Positions 52,739 to 61,788 of a stretch of 64,000 nt of DNA are shown piece by piece. This stretch comes from Azospirillum sp. TSH100 (lineage in GTDB: Bacteria; Pseudomonadota; Alphaproteobacteria; Azospirillales; Azospirillaceae), in assembly GCF_004923295.1 (NCBI RefSeq), contig NZ_CP039636.1, positions 617,001 to 681,000 on the forward strand. The letters are read 5' to 3'. How positions within the stretch are numbered: position 1 is the stretch's first letter; the number at the start of each line of letters is the position of its first letter. Both the position numbers and the translations under genes were made by a program. The notes beneath the pieces are model-generated. The model was not told the DNA's origin. It made no database searches and worked only from the letters and a program-made list of their open reading frames with translations.

Positions 52739-53365
52739 TTACACTCCCGTTCCGTCGAAGGCTTCCGGCTTCTCCAGCACCGAATAGCCGCGGCGCCAGT
52801 TCACGATCGTCACCTGAAGTGACCGCACCGCCATCAGGACGCAGCCGGCGAGCACTGCATAGTAGAGGATGCCTTTGGACAGCTGGATGGTGACCATAGG
52901 CTCGTCGCCGACCACCTCGATCAGCCGCCACATCAGTTGGACCAGATAGATGAAGAAGGCGGTGCGGATCACGTCCACCAGGGTGGAAAGCAACCGCGCC
53001 GGCCCGTCCGGCAGGAAGCGGTAGAGGATGTCCACCTGGATATGGCGCGACAGCCGCACGCACATCGCCGACCCGACGAAAACCAGCGCCACCAGACAAT
53101 AGGAGGCGATCTCCTCCGTCCAGTTCAGCGAGTCGTTCATTACGTAGCGGGTGAAGAATTGCAGGAAGACCGCTCCCGCCATCAGCCAGAACAGGGCGAC
53201 GGTGGCCCAGTCCTCGATGGCGTAGTGGGACAGGTCCGCTGGGGGAGAATTGTCGACGAAGGAATGGGCGAGCTCCTCCGGCGTGATTTGACTGTGGTGC
53301 TCTTCGGCGGGCGACTGTTGGAGGCCGGCCCCATGCGGAACCGGCTGCTTTGCGTAGCTCGTCAT
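52739..53365 (-). CDS. dctQ: TRAP transporter small permease (DctQ)
   Basis: A 208-residue protein with four hydrophobic segments and the family stretch RYVMNDSLNWTEEIASYCLVALVFVGSAM. A polar N-terminal extension of about 45 residues precedes the first helix. The ATG at 53365 follows AGAGGGG; the open frame to 53452 has no support. Confidence 0.9.
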   Translation of the reverse strand: MTSYAKQPVPHGAGLQQSPAEEHHSQITPEELAHSFVDNSPPADLSHYAIEDWATVALFWLMAGAVFLQFFTRYVMNDSLNWTEEIASYCLVALVFVGSAMCVRLSRHIQVDILYRFLPDGPARLLSTLVDVIRTAFFIYLVQLMWRLIEVVGDEPMVTIQLSKGILYYAVLAGCVLMAVRSLQVTIVNWRRGYSVLEKPEAFDGTGV

Positions 53366-53402
53366 GGGGCCCCTCTGGGGTGTGGGATGGCAGGAGGCGC
53401 GG

Positions 53403-54401
53403 TCACTGAAGCGCCTGGATCGCCTCCCAATCCGACTTGCGGTAGCCGGCACTTTCAGGTGTCACCGCCTTCATCACCGCATCCTTGAAGACCGCCTTGT
53501 CGACCTCGGTGACGGTCAGGCCCTTCAGCCGGAAGAACTCGACCAACTCCTTCTCTTTCGCCTGGATCTCCGTTGTGGAGCGGGCCGCCGCCTCCTGCGT
53601 CACCTCGGTGAAAATCTGGCGGTCCTCCGGTGACAGCTTGGCCCACAGGCTCTTGGAAATGATGGTGTTCAGGCTGTCAATGATGTGGCCGGTAAGGACG
53701 ATCTGCTTCTGAACCTCGAAGAACTTCTTGGCTTCGATTGTGGTCAGCGGGTTCTCCTGGGCATCCACCGTGCCGTTTTGCAGGGCGAGATAGACCTCGG
53801 CGAAGGCGATCGGCGTCGGGTTGGCGCCGCAGGCCTTGGGCATCGCCAGATAGGCCGGCGCATCGGGCACGCGGATTTTCAACCCCTTCATGTCCGTGCA
53901 GGTCTGGATCGGCTTGTTGGAGGTGGTGTGGCGCATGCCGTAATAGGTCAGGGCGACGATGTGGTTGCCGGTCTTCTCCTCGTACCCCTTGGCGAGATTT
54001 TTGAAGACGTCGCTCTTCGCATAGGCCAGCAGATGCTGCGGATCGCGGAAAATGTAGGGATAGTAGGTGACGCCGATCGGCGGATAGCTGCGCGCCGCGA
54101 AGCTGGAGCCCGAGATGATCATGTCGACGGTGCCGAGTGTCAGGCCCTGGTTGATGTCCGCCTCCTTGCCGAGCTGCGAGGCGGGGAACACGTCGATCTG
54201 ATACCGGCCGCCGGTCCGTTTCGCGATCTCCTGCGCCGCCCAGACCGACTGTGTGTGGAAGGGCTCCGACGTCTCGTAGACATGCGCCCATTTCAGCTTG
54301 GTCTGGGCCTGGGCCGTCGATGGATCGGCGAACAGACCGGCGAACGGCAAGGACATCAGCACGGCGAGCCCCAACGCCGCGCGACGAGTGCGGGTCAACA
54401 T
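53403..54401 (-). CDS. dctP: TRAP transporter substrate-binding protein (DctP)
   Basis: A 332-residue periplasmic protein with a signal peptide cleaved after AQAQ (about residue 32). Family regions: KLKWAHVYETSEPFHTQSVW, GGRYQIDVFPASQLGKEAD, KGLKIRVPDAPAYLAMPKACG (with the carboxylate-binding Arg) and NGTVDAQENPLTTIEAKKFF. It should bind a carboxylate. GGGAGGA lies 6 nt before the ATG. No citrate-regulon box precedes it. Confidence 0.92.
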   Translation of the reverse strand: MLTRTRRAALGLAVLMSLPFAGLFADPSTAQAQTKLKWAHVYETSEPFHTQSVWAAQEIAKRTGGRYQIDVFPASQLGKEADINQGLTLGTVDMIISGSSFAARSYPPIGVTYYPYIFRDPQHLLAYAKSDVFKNLAKGYEEKTGNHIVALTYYGMRHTTSNKPIQTCTDMKGLKIRVPDAPAYLAMPKACGANPTPIAFAEVYLALQNGTVDAQENPLTTIEAKKFFEVQKQIVLTGHIIDSLNTIISKSLWAKLSPEDRQIFTEVTQEAAARSTTEIQAKEKELVEFFRLKGLTVTEVDKAVFKDAVMKAVTPESAGYRKSDWEAIQALQ

Positions 54402-54466
54402 TGGCGTTCCTCCCGATTGTTGGGCACCCCGGTTGTTCGGGGCGCCTGGGAGGCATGCCGTTTCTC

Positions 54467-54489
54467 AGCTGGCCGTCCCAGCTAATATA
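54467..54489 (-). promoter_or_regulatory. Candidate promoter and operator of the TRAP operon
   Basis: On the minus strand TATATT (54484-54489) is followed immediately by the palindrome AGCTGG-5 nt-CCAGCT (54467-54483), about 65 bp before dctP. The arrangement suits a repressor site over the transcription start. Confidence 0.35.
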
Positions 54490-54595
54490 TCAACAGCCGA
54501 TTGTTTGCCGCGCAAGCCATTTTGTTGCGTTGCTGGAGTCATTATCCAACCAGATGCGGATCCTCCGCTTTGAAGCAAACTGCATAGGCAAAGCA

Positions 54596-54621
54596 GCCGG
54601 CCGCCATGTCAGGCGGCCGGC
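54596..54621 (-). terminator. Terminator-like hairpin after the decarboxylase gene
   Basis: GCCGGCCGCC pairs perfectly with GGCGGCCGGC around a 6-nt loop, 27 bp beyond the decarboxylase stop. It is followed on the minus strand by TGCTTTGCC, a weak U-tract. Confidence 0.6.
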
Positions 54622-54647
54622 CCCATTGAGGCGGACTGTGGCGCGGT

Positions 54648-56996
54648 TCAGTCCGTACCCGGTTCCCGCACGACGTAGGTGTAGAAGCGCACCGATCCGT
54701 CGGGCTCCGTCTCGCGATAGAGGCCCTGGATCTCGTTGTCGAAGCCGGGGAAACGGTTGGCGCCTTCCTGGAAGACCTGGAGATACTCGATCATCGGTCG
54801 GGCCCGTTCGTCCAGCCGTTCGCCGGGGACGATGGTGGCGATACCCGGCGGATAGACGACCCACAGAGTGGTGGCGATCCGCCCGGCGATGCGGTCGATC
54901 GGCAGATAGTCCACGTCGTTGCGCACCAGATGCCGCGTCGCTTCGCGCGGCGGCATCACCATGGTCGGCAGATGGTCCGGCCGGAACATGCGGCGTTGCA
55001 GGTCGTTGGTGCCGCGCTCCCGGTAATAGGCGTGCATCTCCGCGCACAGGTCGCGCAGCCGGCGGCCGGTGTAGCGGGCCGGGCGGCGGGCGACGAATTC
55101 CGGGATCACGTCCTCCAGCAGCGCATTGTCGTCGTGCAGCCGCTTGAACGCCACCAGTGCGCTGAGCAGCGTACCGGCCTTGCTCGATTCCACGCCAGGC
55201 GTCAGCAGGAAGAGGATCGAGTTCAGATCGTTCTTTTCGGGAACGATGCGGTTCTCGCGCAGATACTGCGCCACCACCGGCGCCGGGATGCCGTGGTCCT
55301 CATAGGCCCCGGTGTGGCGGTCGAAGCCGGGGGTGAGCAGGGTCAGCTTGTTGGGGTCGGTCATCGCATAGCCTGACGCCACATGGCGGAAGCCGTGCCA
55401 GTCGGCACCCGGCGCGAATTCCCAATGCCGCACGTCGGAGGCCAGCGCGTCGGTCGGCACGTCCTCCCACGCCATCGTGGTGCCGCCGACCTCGACCCGG
55501 TCGGGCACGAAGGGGTCGAAGAACCAGCGGCGCGCCGGGTCGCTTTCGCGCTCCTCGAATTCGCGGCGGATGGCGCGCAGCTTCTTGCGCAGCTCAATGC
55601 CCAGCCGGATGGTGTCATCCCACAGCACCTCTCCGGACTTGCCCTTCATCATTTGCGCGCCAACGTCGAGCGAGGCGAACAGCGGGTAGAAGGGTGAGGT
55701 CGAGGCGTGCAGCAGGAAGGTCTCGTTGAAGCGGCGATGCTCGACCCGGCGGCGCTGGCCCTTGATGTGGCTGTCCTTCACGTGGATCTGCGAGGCCTGG
55801 GAGAAGCTGGCGAGTTGCTTGTGGGTCGATTGGGTGGCGATGATGCCGGGATGGCCGTCATGCAGGCCGTCCAGCCCCATGGCGAAGCGGCCCTTGAACA
55901 GCGGGTGGAACTTCAGGAAGCCGGCCCAAGCCTCGTCGAACAGGATATAGTCGCAGAGATGGCCGATCTTGGCCAGGATGGTCTCGGCGCTGTAGATGGT
56001 GCCGTCGTAGCTGCATTGCTGGATCACCGCGGCACGGAAGGGCCGCTCGCGCTTCCAGGCGTTCGGATCCCTGACCAGCGGGTTGTTGCGGATTTTCTCG
56101 CGGATGCGCTCCTCGTCCAGCGCCTCATGGTCGATCGGGCCGATCAGGCCATATGGGTTGCGGTCGGTTTCCAGAAAGATAGGGATGCCGCCGCCAAGGA
56201 ACAGGCTGCCGTGATGGGCAGCCTTGTGGTTGTTGCGGTCGAACAGGACGAGGTCGTCCTCCGCCACCAGCGCCGACAGCACGATCTTGTTGGAGGCCGA
56301 GGTGCCGTTCAGCACGAAATAGGTGCGCTCGGCGCCGAAGATCTTCGCCGCCTCCTTCTGGGCCTTCAGGGCCGGCCCCTCATGGACCAGCAGGTCGCCC
56401 ATCTCCAGCACCGAATTGTCGATGTCGTCGCGGAACACCGCCTCGCCCAGATGCTCGACGAAGATGCGGCCGATCGGGCTGCGGCTGTAGAAGATGCCGC
56501 CATTGTGGCCGGGGCAGGTCCACAGCTGGTTGCCTTCCTCGGCATAATCGACCAGCTCGCCGAAGAAGGGCGTCTTCAGCGTCTCGGCATACTGTTTGAG
56601 GCGGGAGACGAGGTTCTTGGCGATGAACTCGGGCGTTTCCTCGGCCAGGAAAACGTAGCCGTCGACCTGGTTCAGCACGTCGACCGGGATGTTCTCCAGC
56701 CGCTGGCGGCGTACCAGCAGGATGATCGGCATCTCCAGCCCGCGCTTGCGCGCCAGCGCGATAAGCGAGGCCGGCTTGCCCTCCAGCCCGCGCTTGCCCC
56801 AATCGACGATCATGCAGCCGATGGCGGCGTCGGTGCGGATCGCCAGTTCGGCATCCTCCACCCGGCGCGTCCGCACCACCTCGAAGCCGATCCGTTCGAC
56901 CTCGGCGACGATCTGCTGCACGCGCACGCCCTCCAGCTCGTCGGCGTCGAAAGCCGGTGCGCAGACGAGGAAGGAGAAGCGTCGAAAGAAATCCAT
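54648..56996 (-). CDS. Class III ornithine/lysine/arginine decarboxylase
   Basis: A 782-residue PLP enzyme with an N-terminal receiver-like wing domain (about residues 1-135). The PLP fold carries CPGHNGGIFYSRSPIGRIF, ERTYFVLNGTSASNKIVLSA, DEAWAGFLKFHPLF and the cofactor lysine in ATQSTHKQLASFSQ. The C-terminal domain contains RRMFRPDHLPTMVMPPREA. It makes putrescine, cadaverine or agmatine and is longer than E. coli SpeC (about 710). GGAG lies 7 nt before the ATG at 56996; the open frame upstream is an artefact. Which basic amino acid is used cannot be read by eye. Confidence 0.88.
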   Translation of the reverse strand: MDFFRRFSFLVCAPAFDADELEGVRVQQIVAEVERIGFEVVRTRRVEDAELAIRTDAAIGCMIVDWGKRGLEGKPASLIALARKRGLEMPIILLVRRQRLENIPVDVLNQVDGYVFLAEETPEFIAKNLVSRLKQYAETLKTPFFGELVDYAEEGNQLWTCPGHNGGIFYSRSPIGRIFVEHLGEAVFRDDIDNSVLEMGDLLVHEGPALKAQKEAAKIFGAERTYFVLNGTSASNKIVLSALVAEDDLVLFDRNNHKAAHHGSLFLGGGIPIFLETDRNPYGLIGPIDHEALDEERIREKIRNNPLVRDPNAWKRERPFRAAVIQQCSYDGTIYSAETILAKIGHLCDYILFDEAWAGFLKFHPLFKGRFAMGLDGLHDGHPGIIATQSTHKQLASFSQASQIHVKDSHIKGQRRRVEHRRFNETFLLHASTSPFYPLFASLDVGAQMMKGKSGEVLWDDTIRLGIELRKKLRAIRREFEERESDPARRWFFDPFVPDRVEVGGTTMAWEDVPTDALASDVRHWEFAPGADWHGFRHVASGYAMTDPNKLTLLTPGFDRHTGAYEDHGIPAPVVAQYLRENRIVPEKNDLNSILFLLTPGVESSKAGTLLSALVAFKRLHDDNALLEDVIPEFVARRPARYTGRRLRDLCAEMHAYYRERGTNDLQRRMFRPDHLPTMVMPPREATRHLVRNDVDYLPIDRIAGRIATTLWVVYPPGIATIVPGERLDERARPMIEYLQVFQEGANRFPGFDNEIQGLYRETEPDGSVRFYTYVVREPGTD

Positions 56997-57024
56997 GGGG
57001 GAGCTCCGGGGGGATGGAAAACAG

Positions 57025-57642
57025 TCAGTCGCCGGCGAGAACGATGCCGCCGCGATGGTCGTCGGGAAGTTCGTCGTCGGCGGGGCCGAGCGCGCGCTGG
57101 AGGAAGACGCTGTCGGTCCAGCGCCCGAACTTGAAGCCGACCGAGCGCAGTACGCCGGCCTGATTGAAGCCGCAGGACTCGTGCAGGCGCAGCGACGGGG
57201 TGTTGGCGCTGTCGACCACGGCGACCATCTGCCGGCAGCCGGCGGCGGTGCAGGCATCGACCAGTTCAAACAGCAACCGGCGGCCGATCCCGCGGCCCTG
57301 GAAATCCTTGTGGACGTAGATCGAGTGTTCGACCGTGTAGCGGTAGGCCGGGCGCTTGCGGAACGGTGCCGCATAGGCGTAGCCGGCAATGGCGCCGTCG
57401 AGATCGGCGACGAGATGCGGCAGCCGGCGCTTCAGCATCGCCTTGCGGCGGCGCTTCAGCTCTTCCGGGTGCAGCGGCTCGATGTCGAAGGGGCCGAGGC
57501 CGCGCTGGATGTGGTAGCCGTAAATCTCCAGCATCGCCGGCACGTCCGCCTCGGTCGATTGGCGGATGACCGGATGCTGAGAATCAAAACGGCTTTGGCC
57601 GACAGGGTCGGAGATGCGGCGGGCAAAATCATGGGCGTCCAT
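57025..57642 (-). CDS. GNAT acetyltransferase, phosphinothricin acetyltransferase-like
   Basis: A 205-residue acetyltransferase with VIRQSTEADVPAMLEIYGYH, YAYAAPFRKRPAYRYTVEHS, the acetyl-CoA loop DFQGRGIGRRLL and LHESCGFNQAGVLRSVGFKF, typical of the Pat/Bar/MddA group. The ATG at 57642 has no good ribosome binding site; a GTG at 57675 preceded by AGGGG would add 11 residues and is a real alternative. It lies 28 bp before the decarboxylase on the same strand, so acetylation of a polyamine or amino acid is conceivable. Confidence 0.8.
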   Translation of the reverse strand: MDAHDFARRISDPVGQSRFDSQHPVIRQSTEADVPAMLEIYGYHIQRGLGPFDIEPLHPEELKRRRKAMLKRRLPHLVADLDGAIAGYAYAAPFRKRPAYRYTVEHSIYVHKDFQGRGIGRRLLFELVDACTAAGCRQMVAVVDSANTPSLRLHESCGFNQAGVLRSVGFKFGRWTDSVFLQRALGPADDELPDDHRGGIVLAGD

Positions 57643-57885
57643 GTCGTGGGCGCCGGCGGCGGTCTCGGTCCTCACGGTCTGCCCCTGTAAGACTATCGGC
57701 GTTCGATTGGTTGTCGCCCGCGCGTTGATGCCGCAAAACGCGCGACAGGGTGATGACGGTTTGAAGACGGTCTTGTTGCAATTGCCCAGAATCCCGAGGA
57801 CGAGGTTGCACCGTACATCCGCCGGCGTATCCTGGCCGCTGGCCGGCATCCCGCCGGAGAACAGGCAACGGAAGGTTCGCCGGGT

Positions 57886-58896
57886 ATGGCAGGCCCAATC
57901 AAGCTCGACACCGGAACCGACCTGATCTGCGGCTATTTCCTAACTCCCGACGCGCCGCCGACACCGGTGTTCTTCGAGGAGATCGACGCGGCGGAACAGC
58001 GCACCGGCGGTGTATTGTGGCTGCATTTCAACCTCGCTTCCGCCCGGGCGCGCGACTGGCTGGACCGCAAGAGCGGGCTCGACGAGTTTGCGCGCGAGAT
58101 CCTGCTGGACGCCAACGACGATCGGACGCGGCTGGAGCCGTTCGACGACGGTTTCCTCGCCGTGTTGAGCGATATGCATTACGATTTCAAGTTCGAGCCG
58201 GCGGACATCGGCACCCTGCGCCTGTTCATGGACGAACGCCGCATCGTCAGCTGCCGGCGCCATCCGCTGAAGGCTATCGACCGGTTGCGCAAGTCCCTGC
58301 ACGACCAGGGCTGCTACGGCAGCACCGCCGCCCTGATGGCGGAGTTGATCGATATGCTGGCCGACACGCTGGGCGAGGTGGTGACGCGTGCCGAAGCCGA
58401 CCTGGACAAGGTGGAGGATACCGTGCTGGCCGAGCGCTACCAGCTCGCCCGGCAGAGGCTGGGCCAGCTGCGTCAGCTGATCGTCAGGCTGCGCCGCCAT
58501 GTCTCGCCGCAGCGGGCGGCCCTGGCACGGCTCGCGACCAGCGGGGTGCCCTGGATCGACGACGACGACCGCGCCCGCCTCGGCCATTCGGTCGAGAAAT
58601 TCGCCGGAGTGCTCTACGACATCGAGGCATTGCAGGACCGCGCCAAGGTTCTTCAGGACGAGCTTCTGGCTCGCGTCGCCGACCAACAGAACCACAGCCT
58701 GCATGTGCTGGCGGTGGTGACCGTCATCTTCGCACCGATGACGCTGATCTCAGGCATCTTCGGCATGAATGTCGTGGGCGTACCGGGTGTCGGCGGCATC
58801 GAGGACCATGTCTCGCCTCATGCCTTCTGGTGGGTGATGCTGTCGATCCTGCTGTCCGGCCTTGCCATGCTGTTCTTCCTGCGCCCGCGCAAGTGA
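57886..58896 (+). CDS. CorA-family metal transporter, ZntB-like
   Basis: A 336-residue membrane protein with a cytoplasmic N-terminal domain, a long helix (about residues 150-270) and two C-terminal transmembrane segments. The CorA-family GMN motif is in ISGIFGMNVVGVPGVGG. GGVLWLHFNLASARARDWL near the N-terminus resembles ZntB zinc transporters more than magnesium CorA. GGAAGG lies 9 nt before the ATG. Confidence 0.88.
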   Translation: MAGPIKLDTGTDLICGYFLTPDAPPTPVFFEEIDAAEQRTGGVLWLHFNLASARARDWLDRKSGLDEFAREILLDANDDRTRLEPFDDGFLAVLSDMHYDFKFEPADIGTLRLFMDERRIVSCRRHPLKAIDRLRKSLHDQGCYGSTAALMAELIDMLADTLGEVVTRAEADLDKVEDTVLAERYQLARQRLGQLRQLIVRLRRHVSPQRAALARLATSGVPWIDDDDRARLGHSVEKFAGVLYDIEALQDRAKVLQDELLARVADQQNHSLHVLAVVTVIFAPMTLISGIFGMNVVGVPGVGGIEDHVSPHAFWWVMLSILLSGLAMLFFLRPRK

Positions 58897-59017
58897 GAGG
58901 GGGGAATACGGCAGGTCCGGCGCGGCGGATTGCCGTTTGGTGCCGCTGGATGATGGACCGGAGGGTGCGGGCCGTGTCAGGCTTCGCGCAATTGACGGCG
59001 GAGACAACGGTTTGACG

Positions 59018-60712
59018 ATGGGTATGGATCTCGCTCAGATCATCCGCAGTCATCAACAGGGTGACCTGCCGCAGGCGGAGGAGGGATACCGCGCCTATCT
59101 TGCGGACACTCCCGCCGACGCTCGCGGACATCTCCAGGCGCTGCAGATGCTGAGCCTTCTGCTGATGCAAACCCGACGCCCGGCCGAGGCCGCCGGCCAT
59201 TTCCGCCGGGTGGTGGAGGCACAGACGGACAGTCCGGACCAGTGGGCCAATTATGCCAGCCTGCTGCGCGGCGCCGGCCGGCTGGATGAGGCCGAACGGG
59301 CCTGCCGGCGGGCGCTGGCGCTGGCGCCGTCGCATGGGGCGGGGGCCTACAATCTTGCCAACCTCCTGGCCGCCCCGCCGCCGGCCGGTGCCGGATCGCC
59401 GTTGGAGGCGGCCATCTGGTACCAGCGCATCCTGGCGACGGTACCCGACCACAAGCAGGCGCGGAACAATCTGGAGGTCCTGCGCCGGAAGGAAGCAGGC
59501 CGGCTGGAGGACGCCGCCCGCCGCGCCGTGGCGCTCGATCCGCAGTCGGTGCGCGGGCACGACGCCCTCGCCCGGCTGCTTCAGTACCGCAGCGGCCTGC
59601 TGGACTGGACGCCGGGAAAGGCCATGACGCTCGACCTCGATCTGGCGGTGAAGGCGTTCGATCATCTGCGTCGGGTCCAGACGATCCATCTCGACGAGCC
59701 GGGCAGTCTGCGCCTGTGGCTTGCGCTGGCGCTCGACCTGTTCCAGCTGGGCGCGCTTGATGATCGGCGGCTTTCATGGGCGGCGCGGGCGGCTTGGCGG
59801 CGCCTGCGCAGCGATCCCAAGGATGCCCTGGCGGCATCGCTGGTGGGCTATCTGGTCTATCGCCGCGGGCGCCTGACTCTCGCGTCGAAGCTGCAGATGA
59901 GATTCGCCTCCCGCTTCACCGATACGGAGCTGGACGGCGCCGGCGAACTCGGGTCCTGGTCGATGCTGCGGGCCGACGATGCGTTCTTCGAGACGCTGCC
60001 GTCGCTGGACAGCGTCATCGCCAGGCTGCCGGAGATGACCATCCTGGCGGATCTGCCGGAGGGAAGCGATCCCGTCATCATGGTGAGCGGCGACGAGCAG
60101 TATGTCCGCCGTTTCGCGCCGGACCTTCTCCGCTCCATCTGCCAGTCAAGTCCGGGGGCGTCCATCGTGCTGAATGTGGTGGCGCCGACGCCGTCGCTTC
60201 TGGGCATGCTGGGGGAATGGCGGCGGCTCTATCCGCTGTCGATCGGCCTGTCGGCCGAGCAGCCGGACATGACCGGATGGTCCCAGCCGCAGCGCGTCAC
60301 CTATTACGCCTGCGCGCGGTTCATCCGCGTCCAGCAATGGCACCGGCATCTCGTACGGCCGCTGATCCTGGTCGATCTGGACGCCACCACCCGCAGCGAC
60401 CTGCGGATGCTGGCCGGTGACATGGCCGGCTTCGATCTTGGCGTCCTGCATGACCGGCGCCGGCGTGGACCGTTCCGCGAGATCACCGTCTGCTTCGTCT
60501 ATTACAACGACACGCCGCTCGCCGGCCATTATCTTGAGACGCTGGCAGCCTATATCGGCCACTTCCTGCTGGATGGGCGCCCGCGATGGATGCTCGACCA
60601 GACCGCCCATCTGGCCGTGCTGGACTGGTTCGGCCGCCATCGACCGGACCTGCGCATCCACCGCTACGACTTCCAGACCTTTCCCCACTGCGCCTTCATC
60701 GGCGAGAAATAG
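59018..60712 (+). CDS. TPR protein with C-terminal glycosyltransferase-like domain
   Basis: A 564-residue protein. Residues about 1-200 hold TPR repeats (QGDLPQAEEGYRAYLADTPA, RRPAEAAGHFRRVVEAQTD, AGRLDEAERACRRALALAPS). Residues about 340-564 form an alpha/beta domain (ADLPEGSDPVIMVSGDEQYV, LVDLDATTRSDLRML, VCFVYYNDTPLAG). The DLDATTRS stretch, where glycosyltransferases often hold D-x-D, suggests a sugar-transfer or related role. The ATG at 59018 lacks a strong ribosome binding site. Family assignment of the second half is tentative. Confidence 0.7.
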   Translation: MGMDLAQIIRSHQQGDLPQAEEGYRAYLADTPADARGHLQALQMLSLLLMQTRRPAEAAGHFRRVVEAQTDSPDQWANYASLLRGAGRLDEAERACRRALALAPSHGAGAYNLANLLAAPPPAGAGSPLEAAIWYQRILATVPDHKQARNNLEVLRRKEAGRLEDAARRAVALDPQSVRGHDALARLLQYRSGLLDWTPGKAMTLDLDLAVKAFDHLRRVQTIHLDEPGSLRLWLALALDLFQLGALDDRRLSWAARAAWRRLRSDPKDALAASLVGYLVYRRGRLTLASKLQMRFASRFTDTELDGAGELGSWSMLRADDAFFETLPSLDSVIARLPEMTILADLPEGSDPVIMVSGDEQYVRRFAPDLLRSICQSSPGASIVLNVVAPTPSLLGMLGEWRRLYPLSIGLSAEQPDMTGWSQPQRVTYYACARFIRVQQWHRHLVRPLILVDLDATTRSDLRMLAGDMAGFDLGVLHDRRRRGPFREITVCFVYYNDTPLAGHYLETLAAYIGHFLLDGRPRWMLDQTAHLAVLDWFGRHRPDLRIHRYDFQTFPHCAFIGEK

Positions 60713-60722
60713 AACCAGCGTC

Positions 60723-61643
60723 TCACGCCGGAGTGCGACTTGTCAGCGCGCACCGGGCCGCGGCGAGGTCCCAGGCCGCGCAGCCGACGCTCTTGAACAG
60801 GCGGGGCCGGTCGGTCATGCCGTTGCCGTCAAGCGCGTCGGCCAGCGACCGCCCGGTCGCCCAGTCGAAGCCGGCCTGGATCAGGTCACCGGCCTCATGC
60901 CGCGCTCCGGCCGGATCGTCGATGAAGACGTCGCTGCCATGGATGGAGGCGGGGCCATATTCGGCCATCTCCGGCTTGAAGGCGCCGACGCCGATCAGCA
61001 GACGGTCGGACCGCGGCGCCTCGTCATAGACGGGTACGAGGCTGGTGGTCAGGGTGATCACCACGTCCGCCGCCGGATCGACTGCCCCGGACGCCGGACG
61101 CAGGTCGATGCCGACGATAGCGGAGTTGCGGCAGAAGGACTGGGCGGACGCATCGGACCGGCCATGCACGTCGACCCGGATCCCGGGATGGAGCACCGCC
61201 AACGCCTCGACATGATAGGCGGCCTGCGTGCCGGTGCCGATCAGGGCGACCCGCTGCGGCGGGCGGCGGGCGAGCTTGCGGATCGCCAGCATCGACACCG
61301 CGGCGGTGCGTCGGCCAGTGACCGTCGGCCCGTCCAGGATCACCAGAGGCGCACCTGTGGCACCATCATAGGCCGCGACCACGCCATGGATGGTCGGCAG
61401 TCCGAGAGCCCCGTTGGCCGGGCAGACATTGACCAGCTTGTGAATGCCGATGTCCGTGGCGGTCGCCGGCATGGACAGCAGGACGCCCTTCTGCGCAAGC
61501 GGCAGGACCTGCCGTTCCGGGCTGTGGATGCGCCCGGTGGCGTAATCACGGGCCGCGTCGGCGACGGCGTCGCACAGCGGGGCGAAGGGCAGCAGTTCGG
61601 CGGTTTGCGCAGGAGACAGCATGGACAGGGCGGCTGTGGTCAA
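60723..61643 (-). CDS. Ornithine cyclodeaminase/mu-crystallin family enzyme
   Basis: A Rossmann dehydrogenase of the OCD/mu-crystallin family, which includes ornithine cyclodeaminase and pyrroline/piperideine-2-carboxylate reductases. Seen are the N-terminal KLVNVCPANGALGLPTIHGV, substrate region DGPTVTGRRTAAVSMLA, NAD(P) motif RVALIGTGTQAAYHVEAL, and LLIGVGAFKPEMAEYGP. AAGGAGAG places translation at the TTG at 61643 (306 residues); an ATG at 61679 in the same frame lacks a site. It is divergent from the XRE-cupin regulator with a palindrome between them. Confidence 0.82.
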   Translation of the reverse strand: MTTAALSMLSPAQTAELLPFAPLCDAVADAARDYATGRIHSPERQVLPLAQKGVLLSMPATATDIGIHKLVNVCPANGALGLPTIHGVVAAYDGATGAPLVILDGPTVTGRRTAAVSMLAIRKLARRPPQRVALIGTGTQAAYHVEALAVLHPGIRVDVHGRSDASAQSFCRNSAIVGIDLRPASGAVDPAADVVITLTTSLVPVYDEAPRSDRLLIGVGAFKPEMAEYGPASIHGSDVFIDDPAGARHEAGDLIQAGFDWATGRSLADALDGNGMTDRPRLFKSVGCAAWDLAAARCALTSRTPA

Positions 61644-61699
61644 GGCGATGCTCTCCTTCCCAAGGGGCGTGGTTCGCATCACGCTATCGCTGGATTGGA

Positions 61700-61725
61700 T
61701 TATACGCTACAAAATTTTCGTATAA
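61700..61725. promoter_or_regulatory. 26-bp inverted repeat between OCD and XRE-cupin genes
   Basis: TTATACG, 12 nt including AAAATTTT, then CGTATAA. It is AT-rich in a GC-rich genome and lies between the divergent starts, the expected operator position for the XRE-cupin regulator. Confidence 0.6.
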
Positions 61726-61788
61726 GAAAATCCTCGGCCATAATGTGTCGGCCGGCTGGTTCAGGCGGTTTCAAATCGGGGAAAGAGC

